A stretch of DNA of 64,000 bases from Phytopythium helicoides (Eukaryota; Oomycota; Peronosporomycetes; Pythiales; Pythiaceae): contig JANFNE010000004.1 of assembly GCA_024867545.1 (NCBI GenBank), positions 682,001 through 746,000 on the forward strand, written 5' to 3'. Below the pieces are notes generated by a model. It was not told where the DNA came from and did not search any database. It was given only the letters and a program-made list of their open reading frames with translations. The position numbers and the translations under genes are program-made. Positions within the stretch are counted from its first letter, which is position 1; each line of letters begins with the position of its first letter. Shown piece after piece: positions 52,805 to 63,539 of this stretch.

Positions 52805-53043
52805 GCAAAACACGGCCAAAGGCGGCCAGAAAGGCCGCAGCGTCACTCTTTTCTCCAGTCCAGAAGCCTGAGAACATCCGCCACGGTCCAGGGCGGAACG
52901 AGGCCGCGCTCGCTTCATTCATCGTTGGCCCGCGGGCTGGAGGAGCGGCAGCGCAGCGCGAGACCCGCGCAGAGCACGAGCCGCGGTCGCTGCGGTCCCA
53001 GAGAGCCGTCCCTCGCCCCCTGAGAGGGCGGATTCATGCGGCA

Positions 53044-55973
53044 ATGCTGTGGAAGAGCTCCGACCTCGAGAGCCTCGACTATGGTGCGGCTGCAGCTCGG
53101 CGCTCTCGCTCTGCTGGGTGGGTCTGGCGCTCATGATAACTGCGCGCAGACCTGTTTGAGAGCGTGGTCAACAAGACGGGCATGGGCTACATGTACCGCA
53201 ACGGGCAGGAGAAGAACCGGCTCATCTACGCGCGCTGGTTCCTGACGCTGCTCACGGGCGTCGTCACGGCGCTCACGGCCGTGTTCCTGCTCTACTGCGT
53301 GACGCTGCTCATGTCGCTCAAGCAGCACCTGCTCGAGTACTCGATCCACCACGAGCTCGAGAAGAGCGTGCTCGTTCGGCACGGCGTTCTGGAGCATCGT
53401 GGCGTTCAATGCCGTGCTCGTCATGATCGCCGCGACGTTCACGGTCTTCGGCGAGCCCGTTGCTGCTGGCTCTGGTGTGTGCTTCGTTTTCTCTTCCGTA
53501 CGGGAATGTGGATGTTGAGATTGACATGATGTCTTTTCTTCGCAGGCATTTCGGAGGTCAAAGTGACGCTGAACGGCATGAAGATCCCGCGACTGTTGCG
53601 CCTGCGCACGTACTTTATCAAGGTCATCGGCAATATATGCTCTGTGGCAGCGGGGCTACCTGTCGGAAAGAAGGTCCCATGATCCATAGGTGTGTTTTTG
53701 TAAGTGCAACGTGTGGGTGGTAAGTGTTCTTACATCACTATCGGTGTAGTGGGGCGATCGTAGCAGCTGGCCTCTCACAGGGCAAGTCTTCTACCGTCGG
53801 ATATGACACCAGGTATGAACTCGCTTTCGATCCCTGACCTTCTCTAGTGACTGACACTCGATGAAGCTTTTCCTACTTTGCAGGTTTCCGAAATGATCGC
53901 GAAAAGCGCGATTTTGTCGCTTGTGGCGCCGCTGCTGGTGTTGCTTCAGCGTTTGGTGCGCCAATTGGCGGGGTGCTCTTCGTGCTGGAGGAAGGCGCGT
54001 CTTTCTGGAATCAAGTGCTTACTTGGCGCACTCTCTTCTGTGCGATGGCCGCGACATTTACTCTGGCGTTTTTTCTGTCGGGTATGAACGACAATTTGTC
54101 GTGGGGCACGCTTGGAAGCCATACCGGCACATTTACCTTTGGTTCGTTCACTTCATCGACGTACCAGATCTGGGAAGTGCCGCTCTTCATTCTCATGGGG
54201 ATCGGCGGCGGTCTTCAAGGTGCGCTGTTCAACGGTCTCAACACCCGGCTCGCGAAGCTGCGTTCAAGATGGGTTAGCACACGCGGAGTATCCTGGATGG
54301 AAGCTCTTCTTTTGTCGGTTCTGATTTCCTCCCTCACATTCTCGCTGCCGTTTTTACTTGGAACATGCCGCCCGCTGCCGCATGTACGGGAAAACCTTTC
54401 GCATCTCACTCAGCCAGGGGTTGAAGTAAGCAAAGCGTTCAATTTTGCGATGGAGACTCTCCGTCGCAATGGCACTGCGTGCATTTGCGAGAGCTGCACC
54501 AGTGTGTCGCTGGATGGAGCTGACTGCTTCCGTGCGGACGAGACTGTCGAGTATCCGTACAAGAAAGAGCTGGTGCGCTTCTATTGCCCTGAGGGCCAAT
54601 ACAACGATTTGGCATCGCTTATGCTTTCGTCGGGAGAAGTTGCGATCAAGCACTTGTTCCACGCTCCCGCCAGACTCGTTTGAAGTGCGCAACCTCGTCA
54701 CATTCTGGGCTGCTATGCTGCTGCTAGCATGCATCACCTATGGGTTGAAGGTGCCAAGTGGTCTGTTCATTCCAGCGCTACTAATCGGTGCTGCGTACGG
54801 GCGACTGTGGACACGAGTCATCAACCATTTCACCTGAGCTTTACGCATGGAAGAGCGTTGATCCGCGGACATATGGACTCGTGGGCAGTGTTGCTATGCT
54901 TGGGGGTGTCACGCGGATGACAATCTCGCTTACCGTTATCATCCTCGAATGCACGGGCAATATCGAGTACGGGTTACCTCTAATTCTCACGTCGTTCTTT
55001 GCGCGCTGGGTTGGCAACTACTTCAACGAAGGCATTTACGACATCCATATCCATCTACGCCACGCGCCATTCTTGGACTGGAATCCATCGCTACGGGGAT
55101 CATTCTTGAGAGTGAAGCACATCATGACGCCGAACCCAAAGACACTTCGCACTGTCGAGAGGGCTGGCGTCATATTTGACTTGTTGGTCAGCACCAAACA
55201 CAATGCATTCCCAGTCATTGTAGAAGACCCGACCTTCGGCAGTCGATTCTTTGCAGGTGTTATCCTTCGCAAACAGCTCAATGTGTTGCTGAGTCACCGT
55301 GACTTTAGCACCTGACAAGCCCAAACCATTTAGTCGGCAGCCACATCCTGCATCGTATGTGCCGGATGTGACTACCAACAACAATTTGAGGCAGCTCACG
55401 GAATCTGAAGACAGTACGCCGCGCGCTGAAGATTCGTTGCTCCAGTCCCCTAGTGCAAGCGAAGAGCGCTACTGTTTGTCCTACCGTGATATGGAGGCGC
55501 ACTACCCTCGATACCCTGTGCCGACGCCCTACTCTGATTTCTCTGTGTCACCAGAGATTCCGCATGAAGGTGGTCCCCTGTACACACTTCGAGAAGAAGA
55601 TCGGTCGAAGTGGGTGGATTTGACTCCGTACATGAACCAAACCCCGCATCTCGTACAAGAGGAGGCGCCCTTTATCCGCGCCTACCGCTTGTTTCGCAGC
55701 GCTGGTTTGCGCCATCTAGTGGTTGTCAACCGGCACAATAACGTGCGTGGTATTGTGACCCGTCGCGAACTTGAGGAAGAGCATTGCACGCGGTGCTTTC
55801 GCTTGGCAAAAAACGTGGAGAATGAGGAAGTGTATCCGCGCTCCGGTCCACCACCAGTAGGTTTCTTCCGGCAACTGCGGCGCACAGTTTCCCGTACAGA
55901 TCAAGTCAAGCGCGCTCTCAGCAACAAACTGGTGCGGGAGGACTCTGGTGCTCACGAGCTCTTGCCTCGGTAG
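53044..55973 (+). CDS. CLC-type chloride/proton exchanger with CBS domains
   Basis: Exon 1 is 53044-53083 (MLWKSSDLESLDY) and exon 2 starts at 53150. Further introns split GSG-ISEVK (near 53475-53545), GPMIH-GAIVAAG and YDT-FRND. The three anion-path motifs are present: GSGISEVK, GKEGPMIH (gating Glu) and, later, GLKVPSGLFIPALLIGAAYG. GAPIGGVLFVLEEGASFWN contains the second Glu found in Cl-/H+ exchangers of the CLC-6/7 type, so an endosomal or lysosomal exchanger is likely. Two CBS domains end the protein (VKHIMTPNPKTL..., APFIRAYRLFRSAGLRHLVV). Several one-base breaks (near 53380, 53668, 53890, 54675, 54830, 55310) interrupt the frame. Confidence 0.88.
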
Positions 55974-56158
55974 TGTTGGCCTAGCAATCTTCAGGAAATA
56001 GACATAACCTTCCCAACTCAATGACAAGTTTAATTCCAGATCCTTTCTCGGATCGATCTGACGCAGACCTCACCACGAAAAAGCGATGGGAGTGAGCGCA
56101 TTTTCAATCTCGTCTCCAAGTGCGCATCACTACACTTCTCCCTCATCCTAATTTCAAG

Positions 56159-56389
56159 ATGAAGCTCATTGCTCTCGCTCTTGCCACTTTCACTCTCAGC
56201 GCTGCTGCAATTGCGTCTGCTGACAACGTTCCAACTACAAACGTCCCAAGCCAATTGAAGAAAGTCGTGGGTTCCGAGTCGCTTAGCGTAGTTGGTCGAG
56301 CTGAAAGTGATAACAAGGAGTTCTGGGGACCCGGTTTCGGATTTGGCTGGGGTGGACCGTGGGGATTCGGTGGTGGCTGGGGATGGTGA
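56159..56389 (+). CDS. GW7: divergent short GW protein
   Basis: 76 residues: MKLIALALATFTLSAAAIAS signal peptide, a different spacer (TTNVPSQLKKVVGSESLS) and KEFWGPGFGFGWGGPWGFGG ending GWGW. It has fewer Gly/Trp repeats than the array copies and is the most divergent member, perhaps close to the ancestral form. There is no CC gene nearby. Confidence 0.8.
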   Translation: MKLIALALATFTLSAAAIASADNVPTTNVPSQLKKVVGSESLSVVGRAESDNKEFWGPGFGFGWGGPWGFGGGWGW

Positions 56390-57065
56390 TTCAAGAAGCC
56401 GGAAGGTGGTTTGATGGTGTCAGTGCATGTGGATGAACAATCAATCACGGATCATTGGTCGGTGGCGGGTTTCACGAGACTAAATTCAACAGATTGATTT
56501 CCTCTCATTTGCTCGATTCGCTGTATTTACTAACCGCGAGTTTATGTCACGAAACCAAACAGATCAATGTCAGTCAGTAGAACCGTTTATCACTTGATGT
56601 AAATGAAGGGCTGCTATCGACCTCCATTGAGGTACCAAGTAGCACTAGCAATCCTTTTTCAACTTGGTAGATTAATTTGCAGCAGCACCGTTCGTGGCGT
56701 CACCAGGGCTAGAGTTAATCATGATTTTACTATGAAGATTAGGAATCGTAGTGTCAATGCGGGAACGAACGTGGCCACTTGGTGGTGAGAGCGAGGATAC
56801 TCTTGCAAATGTTGTGTAGCCTAAGAAGTGGATGGTGTCGAAAGGGCGGTGGCCATAACACCGTGGAATGCCACAACTGATGGTTCGATTTGGTACCTTT
56901 CCTTGTGAGCTCCTGCAATATATCAAGAAAACCTCCAGCCTAGTAGCAAGTGGGCGGGTGCCGAGAGAAGCAGTCAGCGCTGTAGAAGTCACTTCCAAAC
57001 TCACTTTCAAGTGCGCACTGCTTCTTCTTCACCCCTCTCTTAAGCCGATCCTATCCCACTCCAAG

Positions 57066-57323
57066 ATGAAGATCAGCGCCATCGCTTTCGCCACCCTCTC
57101 TGTCAGCACCGCTTCCATTGTCGCGGCTACCGACAACGCTCCAAGTCAAGTGAACAAGGTCGCTCCATCGGAGTCTCTGCGTGGAACTGCTGGAACCACT
57201 GGAGCTGATGGTGGCAAGAAGGAGTTCTGGGGACCGGGTATTGGTTTCGGTTGGGGCGGTCCGTGGGGATATGGTGGTGGCTGGGGTGGACCGTGGGGAT
57301 TCGGTGGTGGATGGGGATGGTAA
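57066..57323 (+). CDS. GW8: small secreted Gly/Trp-rich protein
   Basis: 85 residues: signal peptide MKISAIAFATLSVSTASIVA, SLRGTAGTTGADGG, KKEFWGPGIGFGWGGPWGYG and terminal GGGWGW. The promoter shows the family pattern (CACTTCCAAACTCACTTTCA before the start region). It is the intact source or sister of the truncated copy at 60738. Confidence 0.83.
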   Translation: MKISAIAFATLSVSTASIVAATDNAPSQVNKVAPSESLRGTAGTTGADGGKKEFWGPGIGFGWGGPWGYGGGWGGPWGFGGGWGW

Positions 57324-57632
57324 TTCAAGATGTTATTGACAGCATTGGTGCATGAGGATGATCGATGACTGATCATTCACGAGGCTAAATGCACTTTCAT
57401 AATTTTTGCCCTGATTGCGAATGCTTTCATTGAAGTTAGGTCGTCCTGACACGATTAACGTTCATATGCACCTGGACGCAGTACGACGGTTGAGTTGGGT
57501 GTAAGAGTTTTCGTCCAGCTGAGACTGCATTCCTATAGCCAGATTTCTTGTAAAGTCACTCCCATCATATTCTCATCGACTTTTTTCGTGCACCTGTTAC
57601 TAATGAGAATGGATATCGTCCATCTGAAAGTT
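57067..57632 (+). repeat. 566-bp direct repeat, first copy
   Basis: Base-for-base identical, as read, to 60739-61304 (offset 3672 bp). It begins one base inside the GW8 ATG and ends 309 bp after the stop codon. Confidence 0.9.
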
Positions 57633-57639
57633 CTCTGGA

Positions 57640-57960
57640 TTCATCCAGAGTTGTTACGACGATCTGACCGATCGTCTGATTCACCAAAAAGCACGCTGAC
57701 AACTAATTTTGCAGTTGTATATAAAAGAACCTTTATAAATACATTGAACTTCTATAATACATGGGTACGTGTTGCGTGTCTTCTGTGGGTCCCGCTATTT
57801 TACATTCGCGTCACATTGAACTGTAAAATATAATAGAAATTAGTACACATACAAACATATATGCCTCTAGTTGGTACTCAATACAAATATGACATATTTG
57901 ACTGGGATGGTCTTGACACCTAACTGTAAAAATTGATTTCTGTGCTTTATCCGATACAGG
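57640..57960. other. AT-rich stretch without gene
   Basis: Conspicuously AT-rich compared with the rest of the window (TATATAAAAGAACC, TTATAAATACATTG, AATATAATAGAAATT). No ORF or repeat structure was recognised. It may be a remnant of inserted DNA or a scaffold-type region. Confidence 0.4.
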
Positions 57961-58083
57961 TCACGTGCGTGTTGCGCGAGGCCCACGTAGGTGGCTGAGG
58001 TGGCGGAGGAGGTGCGATTGAGTGCGCCAGACTGCGGCTGCCGACACGCTCACTGAGCTCATGGGATCTACTGGTTCCGGCAA

Positions 58084-58260
58084 GACCTCGCGCATGGACG
58101 TCATTGCCAGCCGCAAGACCGGCGGACAGTGCAAGGCAAAGACCGAGCTGGCTCAGTGAGGGCAGCATCCCCATCGGCTCGGTGCTCGTGATCGTGATCG
58201 ACGAGCAGATCGTGGCCCGCAGCCACAACCGCCGCATGCAGAAGGGCAGCGTCGGCACGA
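58084..58260 (+). pseudogene. Cytosine deaminase-like gene fragment
   Basis: The segment EGSIPIGSVLVIVIDEQIVA followed by RSHNRRMQKGS matches yeast-type cytosine deaminase (GGVPIGG..., GRGHNMRFQKGS) just before the zinc-binding HGE motif, which is absent. An in-frame stop precedes it. The sequence passes directly into TAF9-like sequence, so it is a chimeric relic. Confidence 0.5.
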
Positions 58261-58266
58261 GATCTC

Positions 58267-58500
58267 TCAGCGAACAACGCGCTGGCCGTGCGCCGCGTGC
58301 TCGCGTCCATGGGCGCCGAGCACTTCGAGCCGCGCGTAGTGGCGCAGCTGCAGGAGTTCGTGCACCGTGCGTGGCGCTGGGGCGGCGGCGAAGGGTGTGG
58401 AGGAGCTCACGGGGGACGTGGAGGTAGGCAAGATACGTCACGGTCGTGCTCATCGACGCGCAGGAGCACGCCATATACGAGGACAAGCAGGTGGGAGGAA
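58267..58500 (+). pseudogene. TAF9-like histone-fold fragment
   Basis: SANNALAVRRVLASMGAEHF and EPRVVAQLQEFVHR match the first histone-fold helices of TAF9 ([29 protein letters not shown]). A GTGCGT donor follows, and after an AG near 58432 comes YVTVVLIDAQEHAIYEDKQ, the next helix. The splice phase does not fit and the rest of the fold is missing. It is probably a decayed copy of a TFIID subunit gene. Confidence 0.5.
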
Positions 58501-58734
58501 GTCGTTGTGTGTGCAGCACAAATGGTCAGTCAGTAGTATCAGCAGTTCCGACCGTGTGGTCTGTGTGAGAGGTTTGGAAGCTGCATCATGAGCTCGAATG
58601 GATTGTTGTGGCTCATGGAGAATAGATGGGCAGCTGCCGCAGTTGGAGGCATCAGACTGACTCAATCCATATACTGTATTTCTGTGCGTCAGCGTGGGGA
58701 ATGCTCACAACAATTGGTGACGCGCCAGCAAACA

Positions 58735-59000
58735 GCATGCGGTCGAGCGCTACATGCACATACGTCGAGCCGTGGAGGCTATGTCCGAAGAAGAAATTGA
58801 CCACGCGTTGTTTGCTGTGCTGCTGAGCGCCGAGAGTGTACGAGACGAGATGCTAGTATTTGAGGAGCGTTCTTCGCAGCTGTTGTAGCTGGCGCACACG
58901 GGGTTTTACGTTCGTCGGATCGAGCGCCTGCAAGTCGTGCTGGACGCGATTTGCGAGCAGTACGAAATCGCTGGCTTCGAGGGACTGAGTGATTGGATTC
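58735..59000 (+). pseudogene. Unrecognised helical protein fragment with stop
   Basis: An open stretch with HAVERYMHIRRAVEAMSEEE and FAVLLSAESVRDEMLVFEER is interrupted by one TAG at about 58886, then continues in the same frame with GFYVRRIERLQVVLDAICEQ. The composition is protein-like. Family not recognised. It lies in the decayed region with the fragments above. Confidence 0.35.
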
Positions 59001-59466
59001 CAATCACGAGGTCTCGAAAGTGGGGGCGGCACGAAGGATGTTCACCCATTCTTTCGTGACCTTGAGTGTGAAGAGAGACAAGAAGTGTTTCCCACATACC
59101 GACTGCGATGCTATGCATGCCATCGACGCACATAGGTCAGGATTCCATTTCTTCGATATCGCTCTGAGACGGCATGAATTGCTGGAAATACCCTCGCTTA
59201 CAGGGCTCGATGATAGTTCGATCACTCAGCGAAATCGATCGCAATAGAGCCTCGACCGATCGAATGAGGGCATATAGACGGTAGATATCAGACTCCCCAT
59301 CAATCTGTAGCTACTTCCAATTGCCACAAAGACGACGCCTCTGTCGCTGCACAAAAAGCCAGCACTCGTGACAACGCTGGTCCAGTTTGTCGGGGTGTTG
59401 CTGTCCAAGATGCACATGCAACTGGATGCTCCACTGCTGCTATGTCGGCGCATGTAGTCACCGTTC

Positions 59467-60725
59467 CTATGAGGTGACACAGACCTCATGGCACCCAGCA
59501 ACAAAAAGTAGCACACCACTGCTCACTGAGCTCGTCGACGTCGTGCTCGCAGAACTCGCACCGCAAGAGATCAAGACTTCTCCGGCAGCGCCCGTCGAGC
59601 TCGAGCCGCCAGACACAGCCATGCGACCACCGTCTGCAATGGACGAGTCCACCGACACGACAATGTCGCCGGCAGAGACGCTACTCACTGACCCATTCGA
59701 CGGCGTTACAGCAACAGAGCTCGAGCCAGTTGCGCTTGACACGAGCACACTGCCGATCGTCGACAAGCTCGCACCACCCGACACACGCCAAGGTGCTGGC
59801 AGTCGAAGAGCTTGCACCGTCCGACACACAAATGTCGCCGCCGACCGACCCAGCGACGCTGGACACCGACAAAGACACAACACTGCCAACTGACGCAGAG
59901 TTCGCCGAGTTTTCTCCGAACAACCCGCCAGTGCCGGCGCCCGCCAAACACGCTCACCAAACTCTCATAAGCAGTCGTGGTCGCACCCGACGTGATCCAC
60001 ACCGACCCGGACGTACAGCCAGATGCAGGGCCTCTTGAAACACACACAACTCCGCTCTCCACGGGCTTGAACTGCGCTGCTTGACACTAGCACCGAAACA
60101 AACAAACCGCTGCTTGAGCTGCCGCTTGACACGCTCACGTCACCGCCAGCGCGCTCGACGAAGAACCGCCGAACACACGCACAGAGCCACCAGAGCCGCT
60201 CGACGGCGACACACCGCCGCTCACAGACACATTGCCGGACGACCCGCTCGCAGAGTCGCCTCCGCTCACCAACACAGAGCCGCCGGATGCCGACGTGCTA
60301 GAGCCGCCGACAACGCGTTCAGCGCCACCGACAGACGTCGCGCTGGATCCACTGCTTACCAACACTTCACCCGACGCGCCAACCACAGTTGAGCCAGACT
60401 GCACTCGAACCGCACCCGACACGCTGCTTCCTGATGACACGGCGCTAGACACGAACACGTCGCCACTACCGGAAACACCTGATCCGCTCGACACCGACAC
60501 GGAACCTCCCGTTGACTGACCGCTTCCGCTGCCATAAACAGACACAGGACCGGCAGTAGACACCGCCGCGTCAGACGACACACCGACCGAGCTGCCGCTG
60601 CTACTGCTTGTGCTTGCAGAATCGCCCGACACCACCGTCGCAGCGAACGACAATGAGCTTGTTGGCATGCCTATCACCTTGTTTCGTTGGTTATTGGCTT
60701 GTGAATCCAGAGCTTCCCCGTGCAT
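59467..60725 (-). pseudogene. Ser/Gly/Val repeat protein, broken
   Basis: On the minus strand, 60725-60135 and then two other frames (59947-59681, 59889-59467) all code degenerate 14-17-residue repeats of the type GGSVLVSGGDSASGSSGNVS. Alternating Val in V-x-V between Gly/Ser turns suggests a beta-helix or beta-roll surface protein. At least two frame changes break it, and neither a signal peptide nor a C-terminal anchor is visible. Its upstream end abuts the junction of the 566-bp GW duplication at 60739, so the 5' end may have been cut off by that event. Confidence 0.5.
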
Positions 60726-60737
60726 AGCACGGCATTA

Positions 60738-60995
60738 GTGAAGATCAGCGCCATCGCTTTCGCCACCCTCTCTGTCAGCACCGCTTCCATTGTCGCGGCT
60801 ACCGACAACGCTCCAAGTCAAGTGAACAAGGTCGCTCCATCGGAGTCTCTGCGTGGAACTGCTGGAACCACTGGAGCTGATGGTGGCAAGAAGGAGTTCT
60901 GGGGACCGGGTATTGGTTTCGGTTGGGGCGGTCCGTGGGGATATGGTGGTGGCTGGGGTGGACCGTGGGGATTCGGTGGTGGATGGGGATGGTAA
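60738..60995 (+). pseudogene. GW9: duplicated GW gene without start codon
   Basis: Coding sequence identical to GW8, but the first codon is GTG instead of ATG because the duplicated block starts one base inside the ATG. The upstream sequence is unrelated to the GW promoters. No in-frame ATG was found just upstream. It is probably silent unless a new promoter and start are supplied. Confidence 0.8.
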
Positions 60996-61304
60996 TTCAA
61001 GATGTTATTGACAGCATTGGTGCATGAGGATGATCGATGACTGATCATTCACGAGGCTAAATGCACTTTCATAATTTTTGCCCTGATTGCGAATGCTTTC
61101 ATTGAAGTTAGGTCGTCCTGACACGATTAACGTTCATATGCACCTGGACGCAGTACGACGGTTGAGTTGGGTGTAAGAGTTTTCGTCCAGCTGAGACTGC
61201 ATTCCTATAGCCAGATTTCTTGTAAAGTCACTCCCATCATATTCTCATCGACTTTTTTCGTGCACCTGTTACTAATGAGAATGGATATCGTCCATCTGAA
61301 AGTT
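60739..61304 (+). repeat. 566-bp direct repeat, second copy
   Basis: Identical to 57067-57632. The left junction abuts the Ser/Gly-repeat pseudogene; the right junction lies inside the 3' part of the membrane-LRR gene. Confidence 0.9.
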
Positions 61305-63524
61305 TGTCTCGTACTAGACAACCCGGCTTCATCGTCGAATTCGCTTCATTTGAAGAGCAATAGGGTGTTCCAAACAAAAATTGGATGGATTTGACATGCT
61401 CGCTCACCCACTCTGGAATGGAGTCAATGTTCGTATACTCTAAAGACAGTACCCCAAACTGTAGACCTGAGCGCAGAGTCGATGGTAGTGACGTCAACGG
61501 ATTGGAGCAAAGTGCTAACAAATAGAAGTCATCGAGTACGATTTTTTCCGAAAAGTCATCGGGAAGCACTGCGATCTCATTGCCGATGAGGGACAACTCG
61601 GTCAACGCTGGTAAAGATACTACCTCGACTGGGAGCTCCGTGACTACGCGAGTACTCAAGATATATGAGTTCAACTTTGGCCCATATAGTAGGAAGAGAA
61701 GCTGGGAAAGAAGTGAGATTGGTGTGAGAAAACTCAATATCCCCTAAACGATTCGGGAAAGGATCTTGAAGGACCCCTGGTGGGAGTTCCGTCATATTTG
61801 TAAGCACAAAAAAGAGGAATGCCATGTGAGGGTGGTGCGTATGCGAGAGTGAAGCATCGACACTCCACTCAGCGATTGTAGAATTGTAAATTCAATCCCG
61901 AGCAAATTGCTCAGCGACTGGATTGCTGGTGGCACTACTAGGGCAGAACAGTGAGAAAAGATAACGACAGAGACTGTGTCAGCGTTGAGCGAATCGAACA
62001 TTGTCGTTGGGGGTGTAGCCAGATTGTGCTTGTGACAATCGAATTCGACGACGGCGCAGCTGTCACCAGTTGTGAACCAAGGATAAACTGGCTGCAGGCA
62101 CAAGTTCGTTATGGTATCACCAAAGCTACTGGTTTTATTGGTTGATACGCTCATTTGGGCTGAGTTAGAATGCATGGCAATGCCATGAAGTGCTATAATA
62201 CAGATTCCAAGTATCATGAAAAATATCTCAATCCCATGTTTCCGCATTAGATTTCGTATGCTTGGTTTCTCTTTGCGACGGAGTCGTAGAGCACAAGTCA
62301 TTGGTAAGTTTTCGCTTTGGTCTGGTCGTCTAATTTCAAATATCTGTAGAATACGTTCGTGTGGTGCTTTCACGGCAGAAGAGTCCGCTGATGCCGGCAA
62401 GACATGGTTCGAAGTTATTTTACACGTCCGAAGTACGTTCGCAATCACAACCAAGCTGAAGTAGATACTCATGTGAGGCACAAACTTGTAGCATATGTCT
62501 ATCCATGATCGAACAAAGAGCGCTTGATTCTCACGGATCAATTTTGGAAAATCAGTGTCACTGTAGAGTAGTGCTAACGAAAACGAGAATTGTTCGGGAT
62601 CGTACATTTGTATATAGGGTACGATGATGATGACGGGGAGAACCATGCTCATGGCAAAGGTTAGCAAACAGTCAAATACATTACAGAGCAGTCGAGCGAA
62701 CGTGGATGATACACGCCACGACGAAGAGGCAAACGATGCATTCCTCAGAGAAGCTTTTTGAATATATCGGTCATATCGGCGCAACAAATGGTAAAGTAAT
62801 GCCACCACCACACAATTTGTCACGACGAGGGCAACCGAAACGTGATTGATCCAGGGTCTGGTAATGCGCATGCTGAAAGAGTAGCATTGGATTGTCTGAG
62901 CGATGATGACAAAGAGTTCTCGAGTCATAAAGATCGTCCCGAATATCTTGCTATCGATACTAAACAGGGTACAGTACATTTCTCCATGAGACTATGCATT
63001 CGCGTCATACGGCTTTGTGATATGGGCTGTGTGCCACAGTGTGTGGGCTGAACCGCACCAAACAGCTTCATCTTCACTCGGACAAGCAAACGAAGGATGC
63101 TTTGGAACACTCCGACGGGTGGAATTGCTGCTGTTCGAGCTCGGTACGAAGCTAACATCAGACTGATGCACTCCATGGCGTTCCATGCGCCAAGCATCCC
63201 GAGTAAAGTGCCAAACAGCTTAAAATGCCGGTCTTCAGCTGGTGCCAATAAATTCGCGTAGTACTTGAGGTATGGGTGTTCGAGATACCAATAGAGCCGA
63301 GCGCATGCAATGAGAAATATTGCCGAGGTAGCGTGAAGCACGAAGAGAAGTATCCAGAAAGCAACGAAAGTCTGCGCTGAGAGGACCAAAGGAGGCAGTC
63401 TAGACTGTGCTCTGTTTGTGCTTTTCGTAGCGGCAAAGCGAACGCCATGGGCTTTTCTCTGCTCGGTCGGGGAGTCCTGACGACTTTCGAGTGGCAAGAC
63501 GCAGTTGTTGCGCTGCAGAATCAT
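61237..63524 (-). pseudogene. Polytopic membrane LRR protein, broken and truncated
   Basis: Three overlapping minus-strand frames (63524-62925, 62979-61792, 61825-61237) form one protein. Its N-terminal half has about six membrane helices (FVAFWILLFVLHATSAIFLI, HVSVALVVTNCVVVALLYHL, MVLPVIIIVPYI, FFMILGICIIALHGIAM). The C-terminal half has LRRs (LTELSLIGNEIAVLPDDF, LLALCSNPLTSLPSTLR, GVLSLEYTNIDSIPEWV). This membrane-plus-LRR layout is a known oomycete family type. Frame breaks occur near 62990, 61800 and 61750. After CLVRDK the sequence runs into the 566-bp GW duplication at 61304, so the natural C-terminus is lost. Function unknown. Confidence 0.6.
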
Positions 63525-63539
63525 CCCCTTTGCTTTGGT

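Noticed and set aside
60720..60995. GW9 as an intact gene starting at 60720
   Set aside because: This would need a GTG start; no ATG is present and the family promoter is missing.
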